From contig CM035167.1 in NCBI GenBank assembly GCA_020205615.1, positions 57,247,023 to 57,311,022 of the forward strand: a DNA stretch of 64,000 bases. Direction: 5' to 3'. This DNA is from Panax quinquefolius. Its lineage: Eukaryota > Streptophyta > Magnoliopsida > Apiales > Araliaceae. The notes beneath the pieces were generated by a model, which was not told where the DNA came from, made no database searches, and saw only the letters and a list, made by a program, of their open reading frames with translations. Position 1 is the first letter of the stretch. The number at the start of each line of letters is the position of its first letter. Below, piece by piece: positions 10,458-21,763 of this stretch. Both the position numbers and the translations under genes were made by a program.

Positions 10458-11860
10458 TTATACTCGTATATTTTCCATCATCACGTGGGTCCCTGGAGTC
10501 TTTATCTCTATCTCCATCCTTTGCAAGTCATACAAAATGGGCCTTTCGTTGACAATATTGCACTCGCATTCAAGATATGATCTTCTACTCAATGCGTCAG
10601 CTACCACATTTGCTTTTCCAGGATGGTATTGGATGGTATAATCATAATCTTTCAACAGTTCAAGCCAACGTCGTTGTCGCATGTTGAGTTCCTTTTGAGT
10701 GAAGAAATATTTGAGGCTTTTATGATCCGTAAAGATCTCCACTTTCTCCCCACACAAGTAATGCCTCCAAATTTTAAGTGCGAAGACAACAGCTGCTAAC
10801 TCTAGGTCATGAGTAGGATAATTCCTCTCATATTCTTTGAGTTGTCGTGAGGCATAGGCTATAACTTTTCCATGTTGCATGAGAACACATCCTAACCCTT
10901 TGCCCGAAGCATCACTGTAGATGACAAATCCCTCCGAACCAGATGGTATTGTCGTAGCAAAGTCTTTGAAATGAGTCTCCTCTTGAGTTCTTGAAAACTC
11001 TCTCACATTCCTCGCTCCAATCGAACTTTGTATCTTTTCGAGTCAGCTGAGTTAGTGGAGTAGCGATTCGAGAAAACCCTTCTACGAATCTCCGATAATA
11101 ACCAGCTAAGCCGAGAAAGCTACGATTACTTTATTCATCGATTTAGGTTGCTTCCAGCTTTGAATAGCTTCAATCTTTGCTGGGTCAACAGATATTCCAT
11201 AACTTGATACCACGTGCCCAAGGAATGCTACTTCCTCAAGCCAGAACTCGCATTTCTTCAACTTGGCATAAAGCTTGTATTCACGAAACTTTTGGAGTAT
11301 CAGCCTCAAGTGTTCCTCATGATCTTCACGGCTTTTGGAATATATGAGGATGTCATCAATAAAGACGACCACAAAATGATCCAAATATTCCTTGAGTACT
11401 CGGTTCATCATATCCATGAAGGCAGCAGGAGCATTAGTCAATCCAACGGACATGACTAGGAATTCATAATGCCCGTACCGAGTTCTGAAAGCCATCTTTG
11501 GAATATCATCTGTTCTAATCTTCAATTGGTGATATCCGGAATGAAGATCAATCTTTTAAAAGAATTTGGCTCCTTGCAATTGGTCAAACAGGTCATTAAT
11601 ACGTGGCAATGGGTACCTATTTTTGATGGTGACATGATTCAACTCCAGATAATCAATACAAAGTCGCATACTCCCATCTTTCTTCTTCACGAATAGAACA
11701 GGAGCACCCCAAGGAGAAGTACTAGGACGAATAAAGCCAATGTCTAACAATTCCTGCAGTTGAGTCTTTAACTCTTGAAGTTCAATAGGAGCCATTCGAT
11801 ATGGGGCTTTTGGAAATGGGTTTTGTACCGGGTTCAAGGTCAATACAAAATTCAATTTCC
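10458..11860 (-). pseudogene. D1 reverse transcriptase and RNase H, broken
   Basis: RT starts near [21 protein letters not shown] (about 11845) and includes [20 protein letters not shown]. The catalytic box [10 protein letters not shown] (near 11350) is intact. RNase H shows [31 protein letters not shown] and [12 protein letters not shown], the D-E-D set. A stop near 11556, a rearranged stretch near 11106 and another break near 11010-11040 separate the pieces. RT joins directly to the gag zinc knuckle because the protease has been removed. The protein would copy element RNA in cytoplasmic particles if intact. Confidence 0.85.
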
Positions 11861-13019
11861 CTTGCACTACTGGCTTTGACTTTTCTGGGACAACCTTTGG
11901 TGTCTCCATCCTAGCTGAATTTGTCTTCGGTGAACGACAAAATCGGGCTAAGTGACCTTCTCTTCCATAATTATAACATGTTTTGGACGGCATCGCGCAA
12001 TTTAGACTGATGTGTCCCTCCCCTCCGCATTTGAAGAATATGATAGGTGGTCTTTCTCCTTCCTTAACAACGGGTGCTGGTGCTGACGTCTTTCCATCAT
12101 TGTTGAATCTCCTCTTCTTGAAATGTCCATTCTTATTGTTTTGGCCCTGATTAGCACCGAAGTGGTTACCATTTCTGGCCTGTTGATTCCCTCCACGCTT
12201 GTTGTCACCGCTTCGATGACTGCTCTCACTGGTATTATCATTTTACCGGCTGGTCTCTTTTGGTTGCGTTGACTCGTTATCGCGCTCCACCAACTGGGCC
12301 CTATTTACAACATCTGAATACAAACACAGTTTATGAGAAATAAGATGTTGACGTATTTTCGTTTTCAAACCTCTTAAAAATATTCACCCCATTCTCTCTT
12401 CATTATCCACAAAGTGGGACGCAAACCGGGATAACTCCGCAAATTTTGCCTCGTATTGCGACACGGTCATATTGTTTTTCTCCAATTTGATAAACTCCAC
12501 CTCCTTCATGTGACGAATACTTTTGAGAAAGTATTTGTCGTTGAACAGCTCTTGGAACGTCTCCCAAGACAACTTTAGCACGACAGGTTGAGTACGTTTT
12601 ACCGATTCCCACCAGTAATCTGCCTCTCCGAGCAACATAAAGGCGGCAAAGGGAACCTTTTGCTCCTCGGAGCATCCCAAGACATCAAATATCTTGGTGA
12701 TCTACTTTATCCATGCTTTCGCCATAAGTGGTTTTGGCTCTCCCTTAAACTCCGGTGGTCCCAGCTCATTGAATTGTTTAGCGGTGACCGCCCGAGAGTT
12801 TCCAGTGTTTCCACCTATATTTTGGACAGGAGCCGCTCTCATGCATTTGTTGCATGAATTGCATAAAGCCTCCGAACAATCCATCATTCAAAGATTTGGT
12901 GTTGTTGTTGCTTGCATGAGGATTTTCGCCTTTCGATGTACATTCTCCCGATTATTGATATGTGGAGACTCAAGCGGTCTCTTGTGCTCCATTGCTATTC
13001 TCAACATTTTGGATGTCAT
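11861..13019 (-). pseudogene. D1 gag, broken; protease missing
   Basis: The likely start is the ATG at 13019 (MTSKML), matching the D2 gag start at 26391. The body has QFNELGPPEFKGEPKPLMAKAW, the WW-containing retrotransposon gag domain (EADYWWESVK; about 12640-12390) and one zinc knuckle ([14 protein letters not shown], where the second Cys has become Tyr; about 11980-11940). Gag would form the particle shell and bind RNA. The frame is broken near 12888, 12700 and 12384 and between 12241 and 12000. At about 11860 the frame passes straight from KSKPVVQGK into the RT linker; about 600 bp covering the protease, present in D2 at 24639-25241, are absent. Confidence 0.85.
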
Positions 13020-13192
13020 TTTCAGATCATCGCCATAAAACAAAGGTTAATTGACATGTAACATAATATCTCTAAACTCTGACCAACCAATTTAAATACA
13101 AAATAAATTTAAGTAGGTCATACTAGCGAAGGAATTCCCCGTCTCTCCCCTCCTAGTTCTAGTATCACATCTTAGCCAGGGATCATATCCCT

Positions 13193-13208
13193 AAGCTTTG
13201 ATACCAAC
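13193..13208 (-). other. Primer binding site of D1
   Basis: On the minus strand TTGGTATCAAAGCTTA, one base from the LTR end. It matches the initiator tRNA-Met type of site. Confidence 0.75.
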
Positions 13209-15014
13209 TGTGACGGCCCCAAAATTAGGTATAAATCACCCATCTTGGGTCGTCAGATACATGGTATAGAATTCAAATACAACTTACTAATACAACTGTC
13301 GTGTATAATACGACAAACATAAACTGTGAGTTTTAATACAAATATTATCTACTAGAGATTATACAAACTCAAAAGGAGTCCTCATTACAATTATTATCAC
13401 ACTATTTCATAGAATAGTGAGGACTACTAATGCTATCCTCTGGACCATCACTCCGTTCCCCGACTCGTCCCAGCTATATTCTCATTTCCTGAAGAGAACA
13501 GTGAAAGAATGGGTGAGCTCAACTAGCCCAGTAAGAAATATTATGACTAAGATAATGCAGAATAAATTATCATTAGTCTCCAACAATGGTAAACTGATAA
13601 AATATAATAGACATCAAGTTTAAGCTGCAATGAACAAGCAATCCATTAAAAGAGTCAAGTAGAAAATAAAATCTATTATCTTTTATGATTTAAAAGGTTT
13701 TTCATCATCATTATCACGAGACTCAAATTTTAATAAATATTCCACATCATCGAATCACTCCTGCACTACGGCCAAGGATATTCTTTAGTATCACGACCAC
13801 AATTTTCCATGCACTACGGGCTAAGAATATTTGTGTATTCATTAATGGTCATGATCATGCCAACAACTGTCCATCAATGCACTACGGGCCAATGAGGACT
13901 TTTACCACATCATTTGTAACATTACGGTCATGATTATACCGAATAATCACTGGTCATAATCATACCAAGTCCATCTATGCACCACAAAAGCCACGAGATG
14001 ACTTTCAACATAATATAAACATGAGGATGATGACAATGATATAAGAATTCAATAAAACAAGTTCAAGAATTATTTTATCCAGGAATTATTAACGTCCAAA
14101 TTGTCAACATGATACTGTTTTGTAGAGTAAAATTCAAGAATGGTCAGAAAAATATTTCCATGAAAAGATACTAGATGAAACACAAATATCAAGGATATTC
14201 TACTAATTTCATGGAGTATAGAAGTCAAAACTTTAACCAACTGAGTATAATAAAGAATGGAATAACAAAAGAAATCACCATGCATGCAGTATTGCCAGAT
14301 AGACAAGTTATTCCAACAGAATAATAATAACGGAACCGAAGTCGAGGCAAAATTTGCACGCAAGCGGGATGTTCCAACATAATAATAAAGACGAAACCAG
14401 GTCCGGTGTAAAACACACAGACAAGATGTTCCAACAGAATAATAATAAGACAGAACTAGGTCCGGTGTATAACACACAGACGGGATGTTCCAACGGAATA
14501 ATAATAAAGACGGAACCAGGTCCGGTGTAAAACACACAGACAGGATGTTCCAACTGAATAATAGAAGAATGTCACCAAGTATAGTGTAGACCGCGTATAC
14601 AGGTTATTTCAACAGAATAATAGAAGAATGTCAACAAAATTGAGTGACTTATCACTTAAGCATCAATAATTAATACCGTGTGCTACTATGCAACCACGCG
14701 TATTACTGTACTTTTAACACCAGGTGTTTCAACAATTAACGGTAAAACTTCCGCCGTTATTTTCATAAAGTATTTTTGTCATTTTCTCAATCCAACAATA
14801 ATTTCTTTGTGGGGTCCACCAATGATTGTGCTGTTGTACTAATATTCCCTGTTAAAACGAATATTCCCCGACCAATCGAATATTATATAACAACTTGCGT
14901 ACTTTGCAAAATTTATAAATATTACCCACAACTATTATATCAATTTCACTCCATAATATTCAAAAATAATATTTATAGAAAATTCATCTTTATTCAAAAA
15001 GTTGGGTTTTTACA
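13209..15014 (-). repeat. 5' LTR of D1, internally deleted
   Basis: 1,806 bp, against 2,463 bp in the 3' LTR. At about 14630 the sequence jumps from the minisatellite directly to AACAAAATTGAGTGAC, skipping the stretch equivalent to 7968-8591. That stretch holds the TATA box, the donor-like box and the AT-rich repeats. The minisatellite has about six units (14290-14640). This is the LTR that should drive D1 transcription. Confidence 0.9.
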
Positions 15015-15117
15015 AACATGGTAATTGTAATTCAGATGTATATATTCTGTTCGTTAATTTCTAAATATGGTTATTCAAGTGTCCCCACTTGGATAATCAT
15101 TGTATTTAATCATATGT

Positions 15118-15119
<2 letters not shown>

Positions 15120-15149
<30 letters not shown>
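15120..15149. repeat. (AT)n microsatellite
   Basis: About 15 AT dinucleotides inside the 3' part of LTR G. Confidence 0.95.
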
Positions 15150-15154
<5 letters not shown>

Positions 15155-15663
15155 CCTATTGATCCCCAGTATGTATACGATAACAATGAGTCGTCGAAGC
15201 TATTTGATCAGCTAGACACATATTTAGAAATATCATTGAGTATGATAAAACCTTTTTGTATCCAATCAAATTATTTTGGTTCGGATTCCTGACTAATCAT
15301 GAACATTCCGAACATGGGAAAATTTTTATGTGCCCAAGGCAGAAAAAGTGAACGATGATATCGTTCTTGCATGTAGTATTGATCAGTACAGGGTACAGCG
15401 GGCTGATCACCCCCCGTGCCCGTAAGTTATAACGATTTGCGGATGATGTTCTGCTTAACCTTTGGAAAAATAGAAAACAATGTTCATAGTATGTCACCTT
15501 AACCCTATTTATAGTCAATACGTAGTTTCAAAAATTTGATAGAGAGTTGTTATGTCATTATTATCGGTTCAGATTACTTCACAACTATTGACTTGTTGTA
15601 GAAGGGTAGTATAAAGAAAACATTTAACCCTTTCAGCTAATATTTATAATTGTTATTACTTGC

Positions 15664-15681
15664 TGGGCACTCAAATGCTCA
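15664..15681 (+). other. Conserved LTR hairpin, LTR G
   Basis: TGGGC, an 8-nt loop, then GCTCA (one wobble pair), followed 26 nt later by TTTTCAG at 15707. The frame that follows (AKCDQPEGSAKIKEKGKVTE) stops at 15767-15769. Confidence 0.7.
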
Positions 15682-16006
15682 TCCTTGCTTAATTTAAATG
15701 TTTTCAGCTAAGTGTGATCAACCTGAAGGCTCTGCTAAGATCAAGGAAAAAGGAAAGGTGACTGAATGATTGTAACGTTATCTTATGTAGTAGTTTGATA
15801 TTATTAAGAAATGATATATATTATTTATCATGTATTGTAATGAATGATTAAAGTTTACGCACTTGGGAGCTAGACTCTGATAATTATGTAAATTAAGTTT
15901 AATATTTATATTATTGTTATTGTTATTAGTATTATTCCGCTTATAGAAATGGTATCGTGAAGCACCGACTTTGGGTTTCAAGTGCCCGGATTTGGGGGGC
16001 TTTACA

Positions 16007-16510
16007 TCTACAATTCAGATCGTGGTGACTTGTCGCCTTGTTGCTTGGTCTGTTGCTATCAGCAGAGAGCACTACAATTTCTCTTAAATACTTGCACACT
16101 ACGATCTTCGCTTTCTTGAGTTGTGAACTCTACGTTTTTGAGATCACACTATGATCTCTGACTTGGCTCGACAAACGTTGGGGCCACTCTACAATTTCTG
16201 AAGAGGCCCTCAAGGCAGGCACACTACGATCCTCGAAGCTCTACGTTCTGCCTTGGCTTCTGTAATCTTGATCAGCTTGATACACTACGATCTCTTCGAA
16301 GCCAATCTATTACATCTCAAGATCAATCTAACAGCTTTGATCTCTCTATCTATACACTCAGTTACAGAATGATACACATCAAGAGCTTAGATTAACCTAA
16401 CAAGTTTGATCTATCACTAAGTCCTTGTACATATATCTTTTGAAGGACTTTACATATAATCATGAACATTTACATTTAAACATCAAATCAAAATATGCAC
16501 TCTCCCAACA
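16007..16510 (-). repeat. 3' LTR of A, proximal segment
   Basis: Continues the A 3' LTR after G and ends at TCTCCCAACA, the TG...CA terminus of the family. It contains several CACTACGATC words like the 5' LTR copy at 39975-40198, some mutated to CACTACAATT. Confidence 0.85.
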
Positions 16511-16523
16511 ATCTCTGCCTATT
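16511..16523 (-). other. Degenerate polypurine tract of A
   Basis: AATAGGCAGAGAT on the minus strand, against AATAGGGGGAGAT in B at 51135-51147. The G run that primes plus-strand synthesis is interrupted, probably a change after insertion. Confidence 0.7.
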
Positions 16524-16714
16524 TGATGTTGACATAAACAAGGAGATTTGTTGTCATGATTATTAGTTTTTAGATGCATTTGGAGGAAAGTAAATATGAC
16601 TTAGTATTTCAGTGAGTAGCTAAAATTTCTAGAGAATAAGCATGAATTTATTGATGGTTGAAGAGAATTACAATTTAGCTTTACATCAATAAGAATTTAA
16701 ACTTTCACTTATCT
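16524..16714. other. A 3' untranslated stretch
   Basis: About 190 bases between the stop of the extra ORF and the PPT. It is the same as 51148-51338 in B apart from substitutions. I see no gene or repeat in it. Confidence 0.6.
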
Positions 16715-19338
16715 CTATTTCTTTGGTCTTTTGCATGGAGGATTGGCATACTCCTCAGCCCTTCTTTTCCTGCTTGCTTCATCCCTTCTGGATATCTTTT
16801 CCAACTCACTTGGGCTTATCCTTGGGTTGTGATCATGCCTATTCATGAATGTAGAATCTTTAATTGGCATTCTTAAGCCTGTAGTTGTCACATTTTGTGA
16901 GCTGGTAGCTGGCCCTTGACTTCTTATTGGCTGAGCCATTAAGACTTCCTGCTGATCAGATCGTTGAGTCTGATTGCTTGATCGTGGAGTCTGTTGGTGG
17001 AATTGTCTTACAGGAGGACTCCTTCCTCTGCCTCTTCCCTGGCCTCCTTGAACTCCTCTGCCTCTGCTCTGACCTCCTTCTCCTTTGCCTCCTTCTCCTT
17101 TCCCTTTATTCTCCCCCTTTATGTCAGCATCAAGGGTTCAAATGTTTTTAGATAGTTGAGTCATTCCTTGGAGAAGCTCGTTGAGTTGGCTTTGAGTTTT
17201 AGCAATGTCCTCTCGATTTTCCTTGATCAGAGCTTCAGATGATCGAGCTTCTCTATTTCGGAGGACGGCTATAACAGTGTCAGTTTGCTGTTCTTGGTTT
17301 ACGTAGGCTTTTTTAAATTCTTTGACTGTAGTTTTAAAATTGATGATGTTCTCCATCATAAGGTTATTATGGGCTTCTTGAGATTTCTGTAACTCTAGAA
17401 CAGCCTCTCTTTGTTTATTGGCTATCTGGAAGTGAATATCACCTCTGTCCTTTATGCTTTTAATCATTTCCTTGATGATCTCCCTCAGCTTCTTTGTAAG
17501 CTCAACATTTAGGGTGCCTGGGAGATTATTTACAGCAGTGATCATTTGTGTCAGCCTTAGATGAATGTGTTCTGAGTGAGTTTTAAGGCTTTCATCGATA
17601 TCCTTGATCATGTTCTTGGACGCTTCATTCAACTCAGCTTTCGTGGGAAGATCACTGAGTTGAGGATTGTTTAAAGGAGGGGTTATTTTCTTGGATTGAT
17701 CTTGCAAGGAGTAGAGGGAAAGATCAAGGTTGAAGTATTCATTTGTGGATGTAGATGGAATATCTGATGGAGGGGCTTGTGTTTGGGTGTCTGGAATAGG
17801 TGGCTCTACGATTTCTCCTTGGGACTCTACGATGGGGCTAGAGTCAGTGATCATAGAGATGATGGGAGTTGGAATCAATATAAAGTTTGGAATATCTGGT
17901 TCATCAATTATAAAATTTTGGGATTCTGTAACTGGGAGTTGACTTGGTGGATTTAGAACCACTTCCAACCAGCTTGGAAATTCATAAAATTGGTCGGAAA
18001 AAGATAATGGATAATGGTTTACTCTAAAAAGGATTGGGATAGTTAATACCTCATGCACCATTCTTGAGGAGGGTTCATTTGTGATGAGATTCTTGGCAAA
18101 TTTGAAGGTGCCTGGAAATCCATGAGCTAGCACAGTGATGGCTAGATATTCTTTGAAGCTCTAAAACATGTGGTTCCATGAGTTTAGGATTTGGGCTTGA
18201 TGATATAGCATCATGGGTAGGTAAGAGAATATCTGATTGTAGAGATAACTCCTATACCCATCATAGCCCACACCTGTGATCTCAAGGTCATCATCATCTT
18301 CTTCTCCATTTTTTTCACTATCTTCTTTTGTGGATTCCAATATCTCAATGACTTCATTTTGTTCTTGCTCTGGTTCTCCCTCATTTTACGAGGGGAGCGA
18401 CTTCTTACATCGAGGGGATATCATGAGGCTCCCCCTCAACATGATCATCCATTTGCAGGACTAATGGCTCCCCCTCAGCTGGAGCATTTTCTATCATGAG
18501 AACTTCAGGTGTCTCCCCCTCAGCTTGAGCCATGTCCTCTTGGCTTTCTTTGTTCAGTTCCTCTTTATCAGCCATCTTTTTGTCTTCCTCCTTGAGTACT
18601 CCTTCATTGATAAGGATGTACTTCTTAACAAATTTATGTCTTGGTTTTCTAGGCTGAACCACAACCTCAGGACTTTCTTCAGCTTCAGCTCTATCTTGTT
18701 AATCACCCAGACTATCAGGTGTAGCAACTTCCTTGCTCGAGGTGTTCAATCTGGTCTCAACGATCGGTAGAGACTATACGATCGAAGAGACAGATGGCCT
18801 CTTGGATTTGTGACTGATTTTGTTCTTCTTCTTCAGCAGCTGTGCTATGGTAACTCTATCTTCATCAGTCTCAGCTTGCTGTTCTTTCCTTCTAAGGATC
18901 CTTAGAGTCTCAATATCAGAGGACTCTATAGGTATGTCAGTGGAGGATCCTTGAGGTTCTTCTTCCATCCTTTCCTTAAGCTTCCTCTTTCCCATACTTT
19001 TTTTGATAAGGGCAGAGGGTTCTTCCTTGTTGGTCTTTTCCTCTTCTTTTGCAGTCTCTTTGATGACTGACATGTTTCCTGGAATCCCTGATTCCTTTAG
19101 ATCACTAGTTCTTCCACTGGACTCAGTCATCATGCGTACAGACTCAGCTGGATTCCTTTGCCAATTCTTAAACAGTTGCTGGGTCATTCGTCTGTTTGGA
19201 TTGATGGACACTCCTTCATCGTCCCATATCTTATTACCTAGAGCAGATTATAAGATGATGCTTATAAATCGCCCGTAGAGCATCTTTTGAGATCCCTTTG
19301 TCTTCTTCGAGTTGAGAATCCATTTTCCTATCCATTCC
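16715..19338 (-). pseudogene. A extra 3' ORF, C-terminal part
   Basis: Continues the frame interrupted by D2 at 19339. In protein order it shows RRMTQQLFKNWQRNPAESVR (19211 onward), a long acidic Glu/Lys-rich stretch, VLAHGFPGTFKFAKNLITNE (18133 onward), a coiled-coil region (NREARSSEALIKENREDIAK and neighbours, about 17600-17150), a Gly/Arg-rich RGG-like tail (about 17110-17020) and the end EEYANPPCKRPKK at 16715. Breaks include a CGA-to-TGA stop at 17138-17140 and others near 18134-18400, 18663 and 18774. No signal peptide or membrane segment is visible, so calling it envelope-like rests only on its position after pol in Sireviruses. Confidence 0.7.
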
Positions 19339-21750
19339 TGTGACGCCCCCAAAATTAGGTATACATCACCTTGGGTCGTCAGATACATGGTACAGAATTC
19401 AAATACAACTTACTAATACAATTGTCGTGTACAATACGACAAACATAAACTGTGAGTTTGAATACAAATATTATCTACTAGAGATTATACAAACTCAAAA
19501 GGAGTCCTCATTACAATTATTATCACACTATTTCACAGAATAGTGAGGACTACTAATGCTATCCACTGGACCATCACTCCGTTCCCCGACTCATCCCAAC
19601 TATATTCTCATTTCCTGAAGAGAACAGTGAAAGAATGGGTGAGCTCAACTAGCCCAGTAAGAAATATTATGACTAAGATAATGCAGAATAAATTATCATT
19701 AGTCTCCAATAATGTTAAACTGATAAAATATAATAGACATCAAGTTTAACTGCAGCAGAACAAGCAATCCATTAAAAGAGTCAAGTAGAAAATAAAATCT
19801 ACTATCTTTTATGATTTAAAAGGTTTTTCATCACTGTTATCGCTGAGACTCAGCTTAATAAATATTCCACATCATCGAATCACCCCGCACTTACGCCGAG
19901 GATATTCTTTAGCATCACGAACAAAATTATCCATACACTACGGGCCAAGAATATTTGTGTATTCATTAATGGTCATGATCATGCCAACAACTCATCCATC
20001 AATGCACTACGGGCCAATGAGAACTTTTACCACATCATTTGTAACATTACGGTCATGATTACAAGAATAATCCACGGTCATAATCATACCAAGTCCATCT
20101 ATGCACCACTGTGCCACAGATGACTTTCAACAAAATATAAACATGAGGATGATGACAATCATATAAGAATTAAATAAAACAAGTTCAAGAATTATTTTAT
20201 CCAGGAATTATTAACGTCCAAATTGTCAACATGATACTGTTTTGTAGAGAAAAATTCAAGAATGATCAGAAGAATATTTCCATGAAAAGATACTGGATGA
20301 AGCGCAAGTATCAAGGATATTCTACTAATTTCATGGAGTATAGAAGTCAAAACTTTAACCAACTGAGTATAATAAAGAATGGAATAACAAAAGAAATCAC
20401 CATGCATGCGGTACTTTTGCATAGGCAAAGTTATTCCAATGAGAATAATAATAACGGAACCAGTCAGAAAAATTTGCACCAAGCAGGATGTTCCAACAGA
20501 ATAATAAAGAAGGCGGAACCGGTCCCGTGTAAAAACACATGAGCAGGATGTTCCAGCGAGAATAATAATAAGACGGAACCAGTCGGGTGTAAAATACATG
20601 ATGAGGATGTTCCAACGGAATAATAATAAAAAGCGGGAACCAGTCCGGTGTAAAACACATGAGCAAGGATGTTCTAACTAAATAATAGAAGAATGTCACC
20701 AAGTATAGGGTAGATCACAGCGTATAAAGTTATTCCAATGAGAATAATAAGAAATGGAATAACAACAGTTCTCTTCATGAATAAGAAAGAATAACACCCC
20801 TTACGAGTATAACAAATAATATTCCCTACCTTAAGAAGAGAAGAGTTTGGATATATAAGTAGTGAAGTAGCAGAATACTTTCTTCTTTCTCTCTATAGTT
20901 TATCTCTATAGAGTTTCAGTGAATTCGTAAGAAAATAATGAATGAATGAGCTTCTATTTATAGAAAAATGGAATGCATAGTAACTAACTCATGAACGGTC
21001 GAGATTGATTTACTTTAATATGACGGTCCATATTTAAAGCAAAATAAAATATAATATATTCTATTTATAATCTAATAAAACGAATAACTTTATAAAAGAT
21101 TTTACTATGCAAACACTATGCAGGCACTATGCAAACACTACGCATAATAAAATATAATATATTCTAATTATTGTCTAATAAAAAAGTATAACTTTATAAA
21201 AGTATTACATTTTATATAAAAAATTTTACTATGCAAAAACACTATGCGGAATATTTATACAACACTATGCATAATAGAATATAATATATTCTATTTATAG
21301 AATAACTTTATAAAAATATTCTATTTTATATAAAAAGATTTTCTATATTATTACATTAATAATACCAACAAAACCGAGTGACTTATCACGTAAGCATCAA
21401 TAATCAATCTGGTGTGCTACTATGCAACCACGCCATTATTCTTATTTTTTAACTTAAGGTGTTTCAACAGATTAACGGTAAAACTTCCGCCGTTATTTTC
21501 ATAAAAAGTATTTTTGTCGTTTTCTCAATCCGGCAATAATTCCGCTAGGGGTCCACCAATGATTGTGTCGTTGTACTAATATTCCTGTTAAAATGAATAT
21601 TCTCCGACCAATCGAATATTATATAACAACTTGCGTACTTTGCAAAATTTATAAATATTACCCACAACTATTATATTAATTTCACTCCATAATATTCAAA
21701 ATTAATATTTATAGAAAATTCATCTTTATTTAAAAAGTTGGGGTTTTACA
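19339..21750 (-). repeat. 3' LTR of D2
   Basis: 2,412 bp, TGTGACGCC to GGGTTTTACA, collinear with the D1 3' LTR. It includes the hairpin at 19640-19656, the minisatellite at about 20400-20760 and the TATA box at 20954-20963. Confidence 0.9.
20954..20963 (-). promoter_or_regulatory. TATA box of D2 3' LTR
   Basis: CTATAAATAG on the minus strand, conserved with D1 8181-8190. Confidence 0.5.
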
Positions 21751-21763
21751 ATCTCCCCTTCTT
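21751..21763 (-). other. Polypurine tract of D2
   Basis: AAGAAGGGGAGAT on the minus strand, adjacent to the LTR. The integrase stop codon (21762-21764) overlaps it, so there is almost no 3' untranslated internal sequence. Confidence 0.8.

Larger units (their letters stand above)
6513..15014 (-). mobile_element. Gypsy element D1 (chromovirus, Tekay-like)
   Basis: A minus-strand Ty3/gypsy element of 8.5 kb inserted in LTR G. The target duplication AACAT is exact (6508-6512 and 15015-15019). The LTRs run TGTGACGCC to TTTTACA. The order is gag, RT, RNase H, integrase, chromodomain, with integrase after RT, which defines gypsy. The protease domain has been deleted and the 5' LTR has lost about 620 bp including its TATA box. 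D1 is a sister of D2 and has many frame breaks. Confidence 0.9.
2662..16006 (+). mobile_element. Solo gypsy LTR G, about 4.8 kb
   Basis: The ends are TGTAATAACCCGAT at 2662 and GGGGGGCTTTACA at 16006, matching in layout the gypsy LTR of C. Excluding D1 and one duplicated AACAT, the length is about 4,840 bp, which is very long for an LTR. It sits in the 3' LTR of A with flanks TATAC (2657-2661) and TCTAC (16007-16011), a 5-bp target duplication with one mismatch. No gag or pol follows, so it is a solo LTR left by recombination between two LTRs. D1 splits it into 2662-6512 and 15020-16006. Confidence 0.75.

Noticed and set aside
11214..11459. Plus-strand frame [11 protein letters not shown], repeated at 23995
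   Set aside because: Antisense shadow of the conserved RT region of D.
15778..15981. Asn-rich minus-strand frame
   Set aside because: Low-complexity ATT repeats in LTR G; no domain.
17730..17942. Plus-strand Gly-rich frame
   Set aside because: Shadow of the extra ORF of A on the opposite strand.
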